The position numbers and the translations under genes were made by a program. DNA of 64,000 bases, from assembly GCF_029167235.1 (NCBI RefSeq), contig NZ_JARFTR010000242.1:48925-112924 (forward strand), written 5' to 3'. The DNA is from Kamptonema sp. UHCC 0994. GTDB lineage: Bacteria > Cyanobacteriota > Cyanobacteriia > Cyanobacteriales > Microcoleaceae. The notes below the pieces were generated by a model. It was not told the origin of the DNA. It ran no database searches and saw only the letters and a program-made list of their open reading frames with translations. This document shows, one piece after another, positions 52,701-60,369 of this stretch (its first letter is position 1; each line of letters starts with the position of its first letter).

Positions 52701-54675
52701 TATTGCCGCCCATCAAGCAGCTTTACAAATCTTTAACCAGGATGATTTTCCTAGAGAGTGGGCTATGACTCAAATGAATTTGGGCAATGGCTACCTCAGC
52801 CTTGAGCGAAACTTTGAGGCGATCGCCTGTTATCGATCAGCAATGGAAGTCTTCACTCCAACTGCTTTCCCAGTTGATTGCCTGAAGGCTGGCACAACTC
52901 TAGGAAATGTGTCATTTGTAGCTGGAGATTGGCAGTTAGCCATTGAGGGATACAGTATCGCGATCGAAGCCGTAGAAACCAGCCGTACTTGGGCAAGTTC
53001 TGAATTTCGCCGCCAAGAAATTTTAGCAGAAGCGATCAACATTTATGCAAACATCGTGCAAGCTTGTATCAATAATAAGCAGTTAGATAAAGCCCTTGAA
53101 TATGTAGAGCGATCGCGCTCTAAACGCCTTGTAGACTTGATGGCAAGCAATGATCTCTACTCAAGTGCAGAAATTCCTGCTGAAATTCAACAGTATTTAC
53201 AAGATTTTGAACGCCTACAGCAGCAAATTGACAAAGAACGAGGGCGCAATCAACCTAGCAACGACTTTGATAATAGCAAACTTAATAACAGCCGTGCAGC
53301 CCTAGCAGCTTACAATCAAACAATAGCTGATCTGGAAGCTGATAAACTCCTAATTTGGGAACAACTTCGCCGCTTAGATCCGGTGCTGGCTGGTCAAATT
53401 CGAGTTAATCCTCTCAAATTCCCATCCATCCAGAAGCTTATTGACAAACCCACCACTGCAATTATTAGCTTTTACACCACTGTTAGCGACACCTTTATCT
53501 TCGTCGTGCGGCAAAGCGAGATTACCCTGCAAAGCTGTGCTAGTTTAGGATTTGAGGCTTTGCACGGATGGATTTCCCAAAATTGGTTAGGACAATATGT
53601 TAACGATAAAGTTTCTTGGAAAAAACAGTTAGTTGAGAGCCTAACTGAACTGGCAAAACAGTTAAATTTGAGCGATCTAATCTTATGGCATTTAGAAGGA
53701 ATTTCTGAACTGATTATAGTTCCTCATTATGCCCTTCACCACATCCCCTTCGCTGCACTACCCATCGGAGACAACCGATATTTAGGAGACAAATTTCTCA
53801 TTCGTTACGCACCTAGTTGTCAAGTCCTAGAATTCTGCCAGCAACGCCCTTCATTAGGCGATAACCTAAACTGTGGCACTATTGAAGATGCGACGGGCGA
53901 CTTGCCTTGCGCCAGCTTTGAAGGAGAGCAACTGGCAGTTCTTTATAGTATCCCAGACGATCGACGCTTAAAAGGTCGCCATCAAGCTACAGTTAGTAAC
54001 TATCGAGAACTCGCCCGAACCGTCCAAATCCTCCACTCTAGCCACCACGCCCAGTCGCGCTTGGACAATCCCTTAGAATCGACATTAATTTTAGGAGATG
54101 GCTGCATTACTTTAGGTCAGCTAATGACTCCCGCATGGCGTTTCCCTCAGTTGTCGGATGTATTTCTTTCCTGCTGCGAAACTGGATTGGGATTGAGTGA
54201 AATTACTGGCGATATCCTTACTTTTTCTACGGCTTTCTTGTCCGCGGGAGCCAGAAGTGTTATCAGTACACTTTGGGCTGTCGATGATTTAGCTACGGCG
54301 CTATTCTCGATTTTTTACTATCAAGAGTGGCAGCAGGGAAAGAATCGCCCAGAGGCCATTAGACAAGCTCAAGTTAAGTTGCGATCGCTTACTGGCGATA
54401 CCCTAGCTGCTAGTTATAAAGCCCAACTCACAGAACTTTTGAAACATAAACTTAAAGAAACCGATGTACTCCGCAAAAAAACCAAGGCAAAACGAGATGC
54501 TTGTTCTGTAGATTCCCTAGATTATCAGCAATGGGATGAAGAATGCAAAAAGTATGATCAAATTGGCGGACAAATTTATCGATCTCTCCAAAATTTAGAT
54601 AAATCTTGGAGAGAATTAAAGCCTTTCTGTCATCCTTTTTACTGGGCTGCTTTTACCTGCACTGGGGTTAGGTAA
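49705..54675 (+). CDS. TPR-CHAT protease
   Basis: The 1656-residue protein has two blocks of TPR repeats (about 215-450 and 750-1060, units like WAMVQNNLGNIYSHRIVGDE). A helical stretch in between (about 470-730) is followed by the C-terminal CHAT domain. In the CHAT domain the catalytic His is at about 1448 (LHSSHHAQSRLDNPLES) and Cys at about 1491 (FLSCCETGLGLSEITGD). Both catalytic residues are present, so it should be an active caspase-like protease. TPRs would serve as the sensor or substrate-binding arm. It is the last gene of the sigma-like/DUF1822/TPR-CHAT set. It may be compared with the Csx29 TPR-CHAT of type III-E CRISPR, which cleaves a sigma-binding partner, but here no CRISPR genes are present. 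Many GCGATCGC sites occur in the repeats. Confidence 0.9.
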   Translation: MAKGFGPKKAPQATKRQTAYFKLIQALLQCPRGKELKILRKHPDLVDVGLVEMMEMVATILVAKKEFSGAEFLINLADFLTKNLGKLNLETIRNLYTTADSSPVTDSFVKAPAFLWEVLRTILLNPSDQRTAYQILAIHSDKLNEYFLLQFRLWIDCTLLKCEPKIKKGIALFIVVFSENLWEFRLGNRAINLEIAIAGLEGCAKILTREILPEMWARTQEILAPAYRNRILGDRSENVEKALTACTNALQIYTRDTSLQQWAMVQNNLGNIYSHRIVGDEAENLEKAIACFEETLPVVSRDREPQLWGTLQNNLAVAYTRRVEGDRPQNFEQAIACYQVALKVRTDADWASSQFHLGLAYSERILGNKIQNQERAIAAYQAALQIYAPETYPERWAKTQLNLGLAYRKLAQFANALTCFQAALKVFTPASFPRERIETGLELAKVAFATGKKAEAFECFEIVIEAVEMLSFWGDSESLHQEIPAISAYTQIVGLCMNCGELEKAREYAERSSSPVILDLLENVQFQQITSISQFLIQVLDTVAKSENNPEALYQLLEANLDRLDNSFVELLNLIKFDLSKLGPQEAIYLASRVLNFSSLIEDFPKGNAENNRKIAKTGYEVAATVFTEEDFPEEWNFIQHKILPNLPFELLQLISGNPGKIRIDTLLEHEREQVEKYFVKIAQKLISFKANPEPIDKIFIKWVQKILLDANQEQLDEIFVKEMPDEDDAMLSELPPEEREEIASGIFVLSLHIHELKKGNEANNLEIAIAGYEIAATVLTYEAFPEQWAACEMFLGNAYHRRFKGDWAENQERAIAHCQNALQIYTRQAFPIQWATIQNTLALAYGNRIRGDQLENAELAIAAGVAAMEIRTREADPEGWTQVQNNLGLIYRDRICGDKAENLEQAIACYQNALLFRTREESPELWAQTQMNLASAYRHRLHGDRAENVEKAIAANKEALQVYTQDEFPTGWAGVKMNLANAYLHRLKGDPNENLEMAIAAHQAALQIFNQDDFPREWAMTQMNLGNGYLSLERNFEAIACYRSAMEVFTPTAFPVDCLKAGTTLGNVSFVAGDWQLAIEGYSIAIEAVETSRTWASSEFRRQEILAEAINIYANIVQACINNKQLDKALEYVERSRSKRLVDLMASNDLYSSAEIPAEIQQYLQDFERLQQQIDKERGRNQPSNDFDNSKLNNSRAALAAYNQTIADLEADKLLIWEQLRRLDPVLAGQIRVNPLKFPSIQKLIDKPTTAIISFYTTVSDTFIFVVRQSEITLQSCASLGFEALHGWISQNWLGQYVNDKVSWKKQLVESLTELAKQLNLSDLILWHLEGISELIIVPHYALHHIPFAALPIGDNRYLGDKFLIRYAPSCQVLEFCQQRPSLGDNLNCGTIEDATGDLPCASFEGEQLAVLYSIPDDRRLKGRHQATVSNYRELARTVQILHSSHHAQSRLDNPLESTLILGDGCITLGQLMTPAWRFPQLSDVFLSCCETGLGLSEITGDILTFSTAFLSAGARSVISTLWAVDDLATALFSIFYYQEWQQGKNRPEAIRQAQVKLRSLTGDTLAASYKAQLTELLKHKLKETDVLRKKTKAKRDACSVDSLDYQQWDEECKKYDQIGGQIYRSLQNLDKSWRELKPFCHPFYWAAFTCTGVR

Positions 54676-54770
54676 AGCTGGCTAGTGGATCTCGCTACGG
54701 GGAATGCCAGAAACACAAAATACCACCGCTGTCACCGTCACCATCTCTATCACTCCTCAAATATTACTCA

Positions 54771-55037
54771 TCAATCAGCCAGATCGCGACGTTGTTGAAG
54801 CTTCTGTTCCAGTTGGGAGAAAACCGTCTCCCCATCAACAACCTCATCCCGAACGGAGGCTTCAACGCCGATCGCAATTTCCCTTCTCAACTCTTCAAAC
54901 CGACCTTTGTAAATGCCTGAACGTTCTTCTAACAGCCTGATACCTGCCCAAATCACTTCTTCAGCATTCGCATACTTACCGCTTTCTACCTGAGTTTGAA
55001 TAAACTGCGAAATTTCTGAATTTAACGATACATTCAT
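54771..55037 (-). CDS. Orphan ParD-like antitoxin
   Basis: From ATG 55037 (MNVSLNSEISQFIQTQVESG) this 88-residue protein matches ParD-type ribbon-helix-helix antitoxins, including KYANAEEVIWAGIRLLEER. A start at 55073 would add 12 residues not typical of the family. No ParE-like toxin gene follows on the minus strand, where the TPR-CHAT gene ends. The gene lies downstream of xisI and may be read with it. Confidence 0.75.
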   Translation of the reverse strand: MNVSLNSEISQFIQTQVESGKYANAEEVIWAGIRLLEERSGIYKGRFEELRREIAIGVEASVRDEVVDGETVFSQLEQKLQQRRDLAD

Positions 55038-55123
55038 TGAAGTAAACCTACGTATTGAGGGCGATCGCATCAACTATATTGGTATTTTAAAAAATGGAAA
55101 TTAGGTAAGCGTTCGCGCATTTC

Positions 55124-55459
55124 TCAAGCAACTCCATACCCTGTATATGGACGCTTGTAGGGTGGATGCAACCCAAGTATAATGTCTTCTTTAGCAACGC
55201 CGATTTCCACCAATTCTTGACCGATGTCGATGTCAGTTGCATTGTGCTGAAGCCAGATTTTTTCATCTTTGATATCGAAGTGCAGAACTGTGTAATAAAT
55301 TCGCTCTAGTCCTTTCCAACCCACTCGCATGAGTTGATAGCGATCGCGTACAGGATCGAAAAACAGCTCGTTTTCTACATCTTCGTTGCGGGATTTAAAT
55401 TGACTGTGCTTGAATAATAGGGTTTGGATGCAAGACCGATAACGCTCTAATTTATCCAT
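55124..55459 (-). CDS. xisI: XisI family protein (second pair)
   Basis: The 111-residue protein has YRSCIQTLLFKHSQFK, DPVRDRYQLMRVGWKGLERI, DIKDEKIWLQHNATDIDIGQ and EIGVAKEDIILGLHPPYKRP, the same order as the XisI at 19496-19828 but clearly diverged from it. It overlaps the upstream xisH by 13 bases. Confidence 0.9.
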   Translation of the reverse strand: MDKLERYRSCIQTLLFKHSQFKSRNEDVENELFFDPVRDRYQLMRVGWKGLERIYYTVLHFDIKDEKIWLQHNATDIDIGQELVEIGVAKEDIILGLHPPYKRPYTGYGVA

Positions 55460-55860
55460 TGGATGACCTCCTCGGTTATGGGTTCGTAAACAATAAGTAA
55501 GAGTTGATGTCGGGCGATCGCTATTTTAGCAAAACGACTTTGAAAGAAGGTTTGATAGGTTTCACGGGGAACTGCCAGATAGAGCAGGCGATCGGGTTCA
55601 TTGACTTCTAGCATAATTCGGTAGTTCAAGAATTGTCCTAAAGCCGTATGAAAATCACTGATAGCAGATGTACCGATAAAGCTTTTGATTTCAACGGCAA
55701 TTTTTTCCTCTCCGCGTTCGGCAGCAATCAATCGTTCCGCGCCTAGGTCGATCTTGACGGTAATTTCTTCCAATTCCAGTTCTAACGGATCGTCAGTAAC
55801 TGTCCATCGTTCTTTTTCTAATCCGCGTCTGACTGCATCATGAAAGAGGTCTTTAGCCAT
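55447..55860 (-). CDS. xisH: XisH family protein (second pair)
   Basis: The 137-residue protein has DLFHDAVRRGLEKERWTVTD, IDLGAERLIAAERGEEKIAV then EIKSFIG, and FHTALGQFLNYRIML, the XisH pattern with a nuclease-like D...ExK. It begins 35 bases after the stop of the tyrosine recombinase, so the genes are probably co-transcribed. In Anabaena, XisH and XisI act with the recombinase XisF on the fdxN element. Here the neighbouring recombinase is of the tyrosine type, not a XisF-like serine recombinase. Confidence 0.9.
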   Translation of the reverse strand: MAKDLFHDAVRRGLEKERWTVTDDPLELELEEITVKIDLGAERLIAAERGEEKIAVEIKSFIGTSAISDFHTALGQFLNYRIMLEVNEPDRLLYLAVPRETYQTFFQSRFAKIAIARHQLLLIVYEPITEEVIQWIN

Positions 55861-55895
55861 TGTTGTTTCTATAATTAAGTAAGAATATGCAATAC

Positions 55896-56882
55896 TTAGC
55901 GCACCAAACCAGCCAGCAGCCCTGACGCTTCTCGCTGCAAACTCTGCCGATTATCATCGTAGCAATTAAGGACATTCGAGCTGGTATGGCGGCTCAACTT
56001 CTGCGCCATTCGCATATTGCCGTTGCTTGTATCTAACAACGTCGTAATTGCAGCATGGCGTATTCTGTGCGGGCTAATTCTTTTAGGAATTCCCGCAGCA
56101 GAGCAAGTTGAGAAAACTAACTTGTAAATAGCATATCCGCTCAACCTCAACCCGTATTCCCGCTTTGTCAAAGCAATAAACAAAGGATCGAGGGGCGACA
56201 CAGAACCCCGCACCCTCAGCCAATCAGTAATCGCATCTGCTGTCGCGCCGTGCAAGTCAATTAGCTGCGCCTGAGTTCCCCTGCCTTTGCCGTAAATATT
56301 TAGAGTTCGGGCACTCGGCTCAAAATCGCCTATATTAGCTGCGCTGATTTCCCCCCGGCGCAACGCATTGTCCCACAGCAGCCGGAGAACTGCATAGTCC
56401 CGCTTTCCCTGAACCGTATTCCGATCGGGAATTTCCAACACTGACTGCATCGCCATCACATTCTCAGAAGCAACTCGACCAAATCCTGTAGTATCCCGGT
56501 AAGGAACCACCTTCTCTCCTTCAACATCTACCAAACTCCACTCACACTCGCCCACCTTGCGAGCAAAATTCACCAAACTTTTAATCGCCGCCAGCCGCCG
56601 ATTAATCGTCGCTTCCTTAAGTCCCTTGTCAATCAGCTTGGCTTTATATTTGAGCACCACTGCCACAGCGGCGAAGCGGTTCAGCCGTAGGAACTCGCGC
56701 ACTAAGGCCGGATGTGGTGACTGCCCCGTCATTGTCATAAAAAAATCAAACAAATCTTTCTCATAAGCCCCCCTGGTGTTGACAGAGCGCTTAGCAGCTA
56801 ACAGCTCTGCCACTAGGTCGCGCGTCGAAGCTATCTCTCCAAAGGAATTAGCAGCGTGTTCTAAATCCATAGCCGGCCCCAT
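55896..56882 (-). CDS. Tyrosine recombinase/integrase
   Basis: The 328-residue protein has an N-terminal SAM-like core-binding domain (SVNTRGAYEKDLFDFFMTMT) and a catalytic domain with the full set of residues: Arg175 (NALRRGEIS), Lys199 (YGKGRG), His272 and Arg275 (SPHRIRHAAIT), His299 (LSRHTS) and Tyr308 (NCYDD). It would catalyse site-specific recombination, such as dimer resolution of the plasmid or excision/integration. Inverted repeats that could be its binding sites lie directly upstream (56882-56906 and 56931-56945). It is followed by xisH, xisI and parD on the same strand. Confidence 0.93.
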   Translation of the reverse strand: MGPAMDLEHAANSFGEIASTRDLVAELLAAKRSVNTRGAYEKDLFDFFMTMTGQSPHPALVREFLRLNRFAAVAVVLKYKAKLIDKGLKEATINRRLAAIKSLVNFARKVGECEWSLVDVEGEKVVPYRDTTGFGRVASENVMAMQSVLEIPDRNTVQGKRDYAVLRLLWDNALRRGEISAANIGDFEPSARTLNIYGKGRGTQAQLIDLHGATADAITDWLRVRGSVSPLDPLFIALTKREYGLRLSGYAIYKLVFSTCSAAGIPKRISPHRIRHAAITTLLDTSNGNMRMAQKLSRHTSSNVLNCYDDNRQSLQREASGLLAGLVR

Positions 56883-56945
56883 AATCTGTCTTTCCAGACC
56901 AGATTACCCTCATTCGGGGTGCAAATAGCACAAGATTCAATCTTG
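56882..56945. promoter_or_regulatory. Inverted repeats upstream of the recombinase gene
   Basis: TAATCTG (56882-56888) and CAGATTA (56900-56906) form an inverted repeat with an 11-base spacer. A second near-perfect palindrome CAAGATTCAATCTTG lies at 56931-56945. The spacing of the first is like core sites of tyrosine recombinases, and both are in the promoter region, so autoregulation or a recombination site is possible. Confidence 0.4.
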
Positions 56946-57037
56946 AAAGACAACTTGAATACGTGCAGAAAATTTGGTTGGTGCGCTGTAAAATTACTCA
57001 CTTTCAATTTTGAGTGTCAACACTATTTAGAACTAAA

Positions 57038-58350
57038 ATTTATTGACGATTCGACGATTCTCCTGAACTTCCCTGTTTGTAAGGGTTTCAGCTTCTAAGA
57101 TCCATTGACGATTTTTGACATTGTTTTTGACGATTCTCTCCAAACACTCTCCAACTGTGGGTTTGGGGAATAGCCACTTTGTTTTTGACGATTCTGACGA
57201 TGGGTTGATCGACCTGTCGCGATCATCAATGACGACTTGCGCCCTCACATTAGCCGGTTGCCACTGCTATCTGATTGACAATCGTCAATGACGATTCTGA
57301 ATTGTCAAAGCTGTTATTGACGATTGAAGTGGTTATGGAGTAAGAGTTTCAAGCTATCGTCAAATCGTCAACGCTATTTTTAAGCTTTCGCAAAAAGGGA
57401 GCTATAGACATTCGCGATCGCACTCGGGAGTCACTAACTTCCCTGTAGCATTTTGAACCAGCATCCGACAAACCTTGCCTTTTGGGGACTTGATACCTCA
57501 CGAGAGTCCTAACGATACGGTCATGACAAATTTTCTTTGACGATTTGACGATTCTTTTAAACCTTCCTATTTGTAAAGCTTTCAGCTTCTAACTTTTATT
57601 GACGATTTTTGACATTGTTTTTGACGATTCTCCCCAAACGCTTTTTCAGTATGGATTTGGGGGAGGTATTGCAAGTTATTGACGATTATGCCGATTGCTT
57701 ACCAAGCCGCCCTATCAAGTTGGCAGGTTCGGGTATTGTCGTTGTTGTCACCGCCGCGATGCCGGAGGCCGGCGGCTATGCCATCGCGGGAGCCGGCTAC
57801 TCGTGACTCTCTTGGGGTGTGGCTGGGGAATCGTCAATGACGATTCGCTATCGTCATTGCTATTATTGACAGTAAAGATGCTTGCTGTGTAAGGATTTCA
57901 AGCTATCGTCAAATCGTCAATGTAATTTTTAAAGACTTGGGTAAATTTAGATGCCGGATGGTTTGTCGCGATCGTCCACAACCAGCTTGCCAAGGTCCTG
58001 CCAGTAATGTAAAAAAAAGAATCGTCATTGACAATTCTGAATAGTCAAAACTGTTAATGACGATTAAAGTGCTTACAGGTAAGAGTTTGCGGGAATCGTC
58101 AAATCGTCAACACAAAATTTGGTCTTCTGCGAGTTTTCTACAACTATGACGATTGCTTGACAAGTCCGGCTTGGCGAACTGGCAGTTTGTAGGTCGCCAC
58201 TGTTACCAGTACCCTTGCCTGCGGGCGATCGTAAATTTCTTGGGAGATACTGAGGAATTGTCAATGAGGATAGCCAATCGTCAAAGCTGTCATAGACGCG
58301 AAAAATGATTGCGGTGTAAGAGTTTCAAACTATCGTCAAATTGTCAATGC
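57038..58350. repeat. Large iteron array, probable origin of replication
   Basis: More than 25 copies of TTGACGATT or its complement AATCGTCAA occur in 1.3 kb, many in pairs such as ATCGTCAAATCGTCAA and ATTGACGATTTTTGACATTG. The copies are arranged in about three larger modules (about 57038-57385, 57536-57930, 58018-58350). Each starts or ends with a shared framework, for example TTTCAGCTTCTAA and AGAGTTTCAAGCTATCGTCA. The array lies between the recombinase and the replication genes. No credible gene is present; a 65-codon frame at 57609 is only a shadow. Iterons of this kind bind a replication initiator and set copy number. Confidence 0.85.
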
Positions 58351-58383
58351 AGTTTTTAAACACTGACCTTAGCCAGCGAAATA

Positions 58384-60369
58384 TCAACTTAGAATCCGCC
58401 ACTTGAAAGACTTGCCGACCTTTTTCGTTTCACCGAGATTCATTGAAACCATAAGGTTGAAGACCGCAGCCGTAAAGTCGGTGTTAGACATCTGGCGGAG
58501 TTTAGCTGCTACAACGAGTTCGCGACAGTTACGGTATGCTTCGCGGGTGCTGATCCAACCTTCAGCAGCCGTGTCCCGCAACTCTTCTGATTTCTGAATC
58601 AGTTTCTGGATGACCGGACCTGTATCGTCCTCATCTTGCTGCTGCCCTTTGTAAAGCACTTCAGCCTGGTTGATGTAGAAGTAGCTGGCGGCGATCGCCT
58701 TTTGAATGATGTCGGCCTCAATCTCGGTAGGGATTTCAATTTCAAAAGGCTGGTCGGAATGTTCCCCGCCTGAGAGTTTCCACTCTTCTTTTAACTGCAA
58801 GTAAGTTTTGAGGGTGCCGTCCGGGTTTTTCAACTTGCAGATTTCGTGCAAGCAGTGCAGGATGAGAGCAATCCGCAGGCAGTACCCGCTCCACTTGGAC
58901 ATGGCTAGCTGGAAGCCTTCATTCAGTTCAGCTTCTTCGCGCTCAACCATCGGGTTGAAGAAATGCTGTTCGTAGTAGTCGGCTGCCGAGTCGCTCAGGT
59001 GGTAAGTAATGGGAAAACCCTGGTAAACAGTGCGGTTCGTTTCATCTCTGAGCACTTCGCCTGTCTCCTCATTTTGAATAGGACGATAGTGCATTTTGAG
59101 GACGGAAAGTTTGCGGTAGATATCTTTGAGGAAGGTGTCGATATGGGGGTAGGGCAGTCGCGTCCGCCGTCGCTTGGGCATTTCTGCTAAGCAGATTACC
59201 CACCGGGCCATCCAACCGCTGGATATTTTGCGCGGTGTCAGTTCTTCATCGAGGGTTTTGCGTTGGATGGTGCCGGTAATGGGGACGCACGACCTCTCCA
59301 CCTCGACTCGGCGATCGCGATCGATGAGGATGACTTTGGGACCGCCGCCGTTGTTGAGGGTGAGGTAAAAGGCTTCGTCGTCCCCTTTGCCAGCCCGATA
59401 TTTATTGAGGGCTTTGAAGAAGCCGTCGATTTCGTCGCGGTGGACGAGGAAACCGCGTGGATTTTCGTTGATGGTGCGGATTAGGGCTTCTACGGTGATG
59501 TGTTCGACCCAATACTCGCGGGGGACGGGTGGGGGTGGGATTTCAAGGGGCAGACCATCAGGGTCTCGATTTTGCTGGGTGGCTTTTTCTACTTCTCTGT
59601 AGCTTTTGAGAGCAATGCGGTATTCGCTGTTGGCATCCTGCTGCAAGAGCCGGATGGGGTTGACCATAACTTCTTGAGTTTGACTTTTGAGCTTTCCCGA
59701 CCGGGCTGTGTTGATTGTCCAGAGCACGCAGGACTTTTGTTTGAATCCAGACCAAGCGACAACTTCAGCGGCGGTGCCGATCGCGCAGCCGAAGGTTGAC
59801 CAACCTACTGTCATCAGGTGTTCGGCGCTGGTGGGCATGGCAGCAGCAACTTGTGCCAGGATGCAGGCAATTTCTGGTGGTAAAATTTGGTGCAAGTCGA
59901 GACTCTGCTTGCGCTTGCTAATTAAATCTTCAATCAGGGTTTTTTCGCTTTCGATTTCTGCGAACTGTTGTTCTTGTAGCCGGGTTAAAGCGATTTGTTC
60001 GACGTATTTGGGGTCTAGTTCCAGTGCTTGAGCAATTTCGGCGCACTTGGCTTTTCGTTCTGATAAGGGAATGTTCTCCCGTTCTAGGATCTGGTCAATA
60101 TATTTGAGGAGCAGGTTTTCTTTCTGTTTACTGTCTGAAGGGTTCGATTGAGGGTCTGGGCCCTGAGCCGGCCCTTGGGTCACGCCGAAGTCAGGCGGGT
60201 GAGAATTATCTGCAATCAGACCGAAGTTTTGTGAGGCGATCTCTGGCTTTATACGATCTGTTTGTAACTTTTGAGAGTTTAGCTGTTGCTGTGTCTCGGT
60301 GGGTGAGGCTCTGGGGCGCTTGTCGATACCCCATTCTCCTAAAATCCTATCTTTAATGTGAGGGGGCAT
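58384..60369 (-). CDS. DUF3987 replication protein (helicase-like)
   Basis: The 661-residue protein has a disordered N-terminus (1-85), then LPPEIACILAQVAAAMPTSA and FGCAIGTAAEVVAW, followed by a degenerate P-loop ARSGKLKS at 222-229 in place of the usual GxxGxxKS, then GFLVHRDEIDGFF (Walker B-like) and SSGWMARWVICLAEMPKRRR. DUF3987 proteins are helicase-like partners of archaeo-eukaryotic primases on plasmids and phages. Its start overlaps the end of the PrimPol gene by 31 bases, so the pair is coupled. The first Gly of the P-loop is Ala here, which may weaken nucleotide binding. Its 3' end lies next to the iteron field. Confidence 0.85.
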   Translation of the reverse strand: MPPHIKDRILGEWGIDKRPRASPTETQQQLNSQKLQTDRIKPEIASQNFGLIADNSHPPDFGVTQGPAQGPDPQSNPSDSKQKENLLLKYIDQILERENIPLSERKAKCAEIAQALELDPKYVEQIALTRLQEQQFAEIESEKTLIEDLISKRKQSLDLHQILPPEIACILAQVAAAMPTSAEHLMTVGWSTFGCAIGTAAEVVAWSGFKQKSCVLWTINTARSGKLKSQTQEVMVNPIRLLQQDANSEYRIALKSYREVEKATQQNRDPDGLPLEIPPPPVPREYWVEHITVEALIRTINENPRGFLVHRDEIDGFFKALNKYRAGKGDDEAFYLTLNNGGGPKVILIDRDRRVEVERSCVPITGTIQRKTLDEELTPRKISSGWMARWVICLAEMPKRRRTRLPYPHIDTFLKDIYRKLSVLKMHYRPIQNEETGEVLRDETNRTVYQGFPITYHLSDSAADYYEQHFFNPMVEREEAELNEGFQLAMSKWSGYCLRIALILHCLHEICKLKNPDGTLKTYLQLKEEWKLSGGEHSDQPFEIEIPTEIEADIIQKAIAASYFYINQAEVLYKGQQQDEDDTGPVIQKLIQKSEELRDTAAEGWISTREAYRNCRELVVAAKLRQMSNTDFTAAVFNLMVSMNLGETKKVGKSFKWRILS

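Noticed and set aside
48187..54675. Type III-E CRISPR (Craspase) locus
   Set aside because: TPR-CHAT and a sigma-like gene are present, but there is no gRAMP/Cas7-11 effector, no Cas1/Cas2 and no array. Only the logic may be similar.
54704..54940. 78-codon frame opposite the ParD gene
   Set aside because: It is antisense to a good ParD-like gene and lacks any motif.
57609..57806. Short frames inside the iteron field
   Set aside because: Their sequence is dictated by the repeats; no support as genes.
57038..58350. CRISPR array
   Set aside because: Repeats are short, irregularly spaced and in both orientations, and there are no cas genes; iterons fit better.
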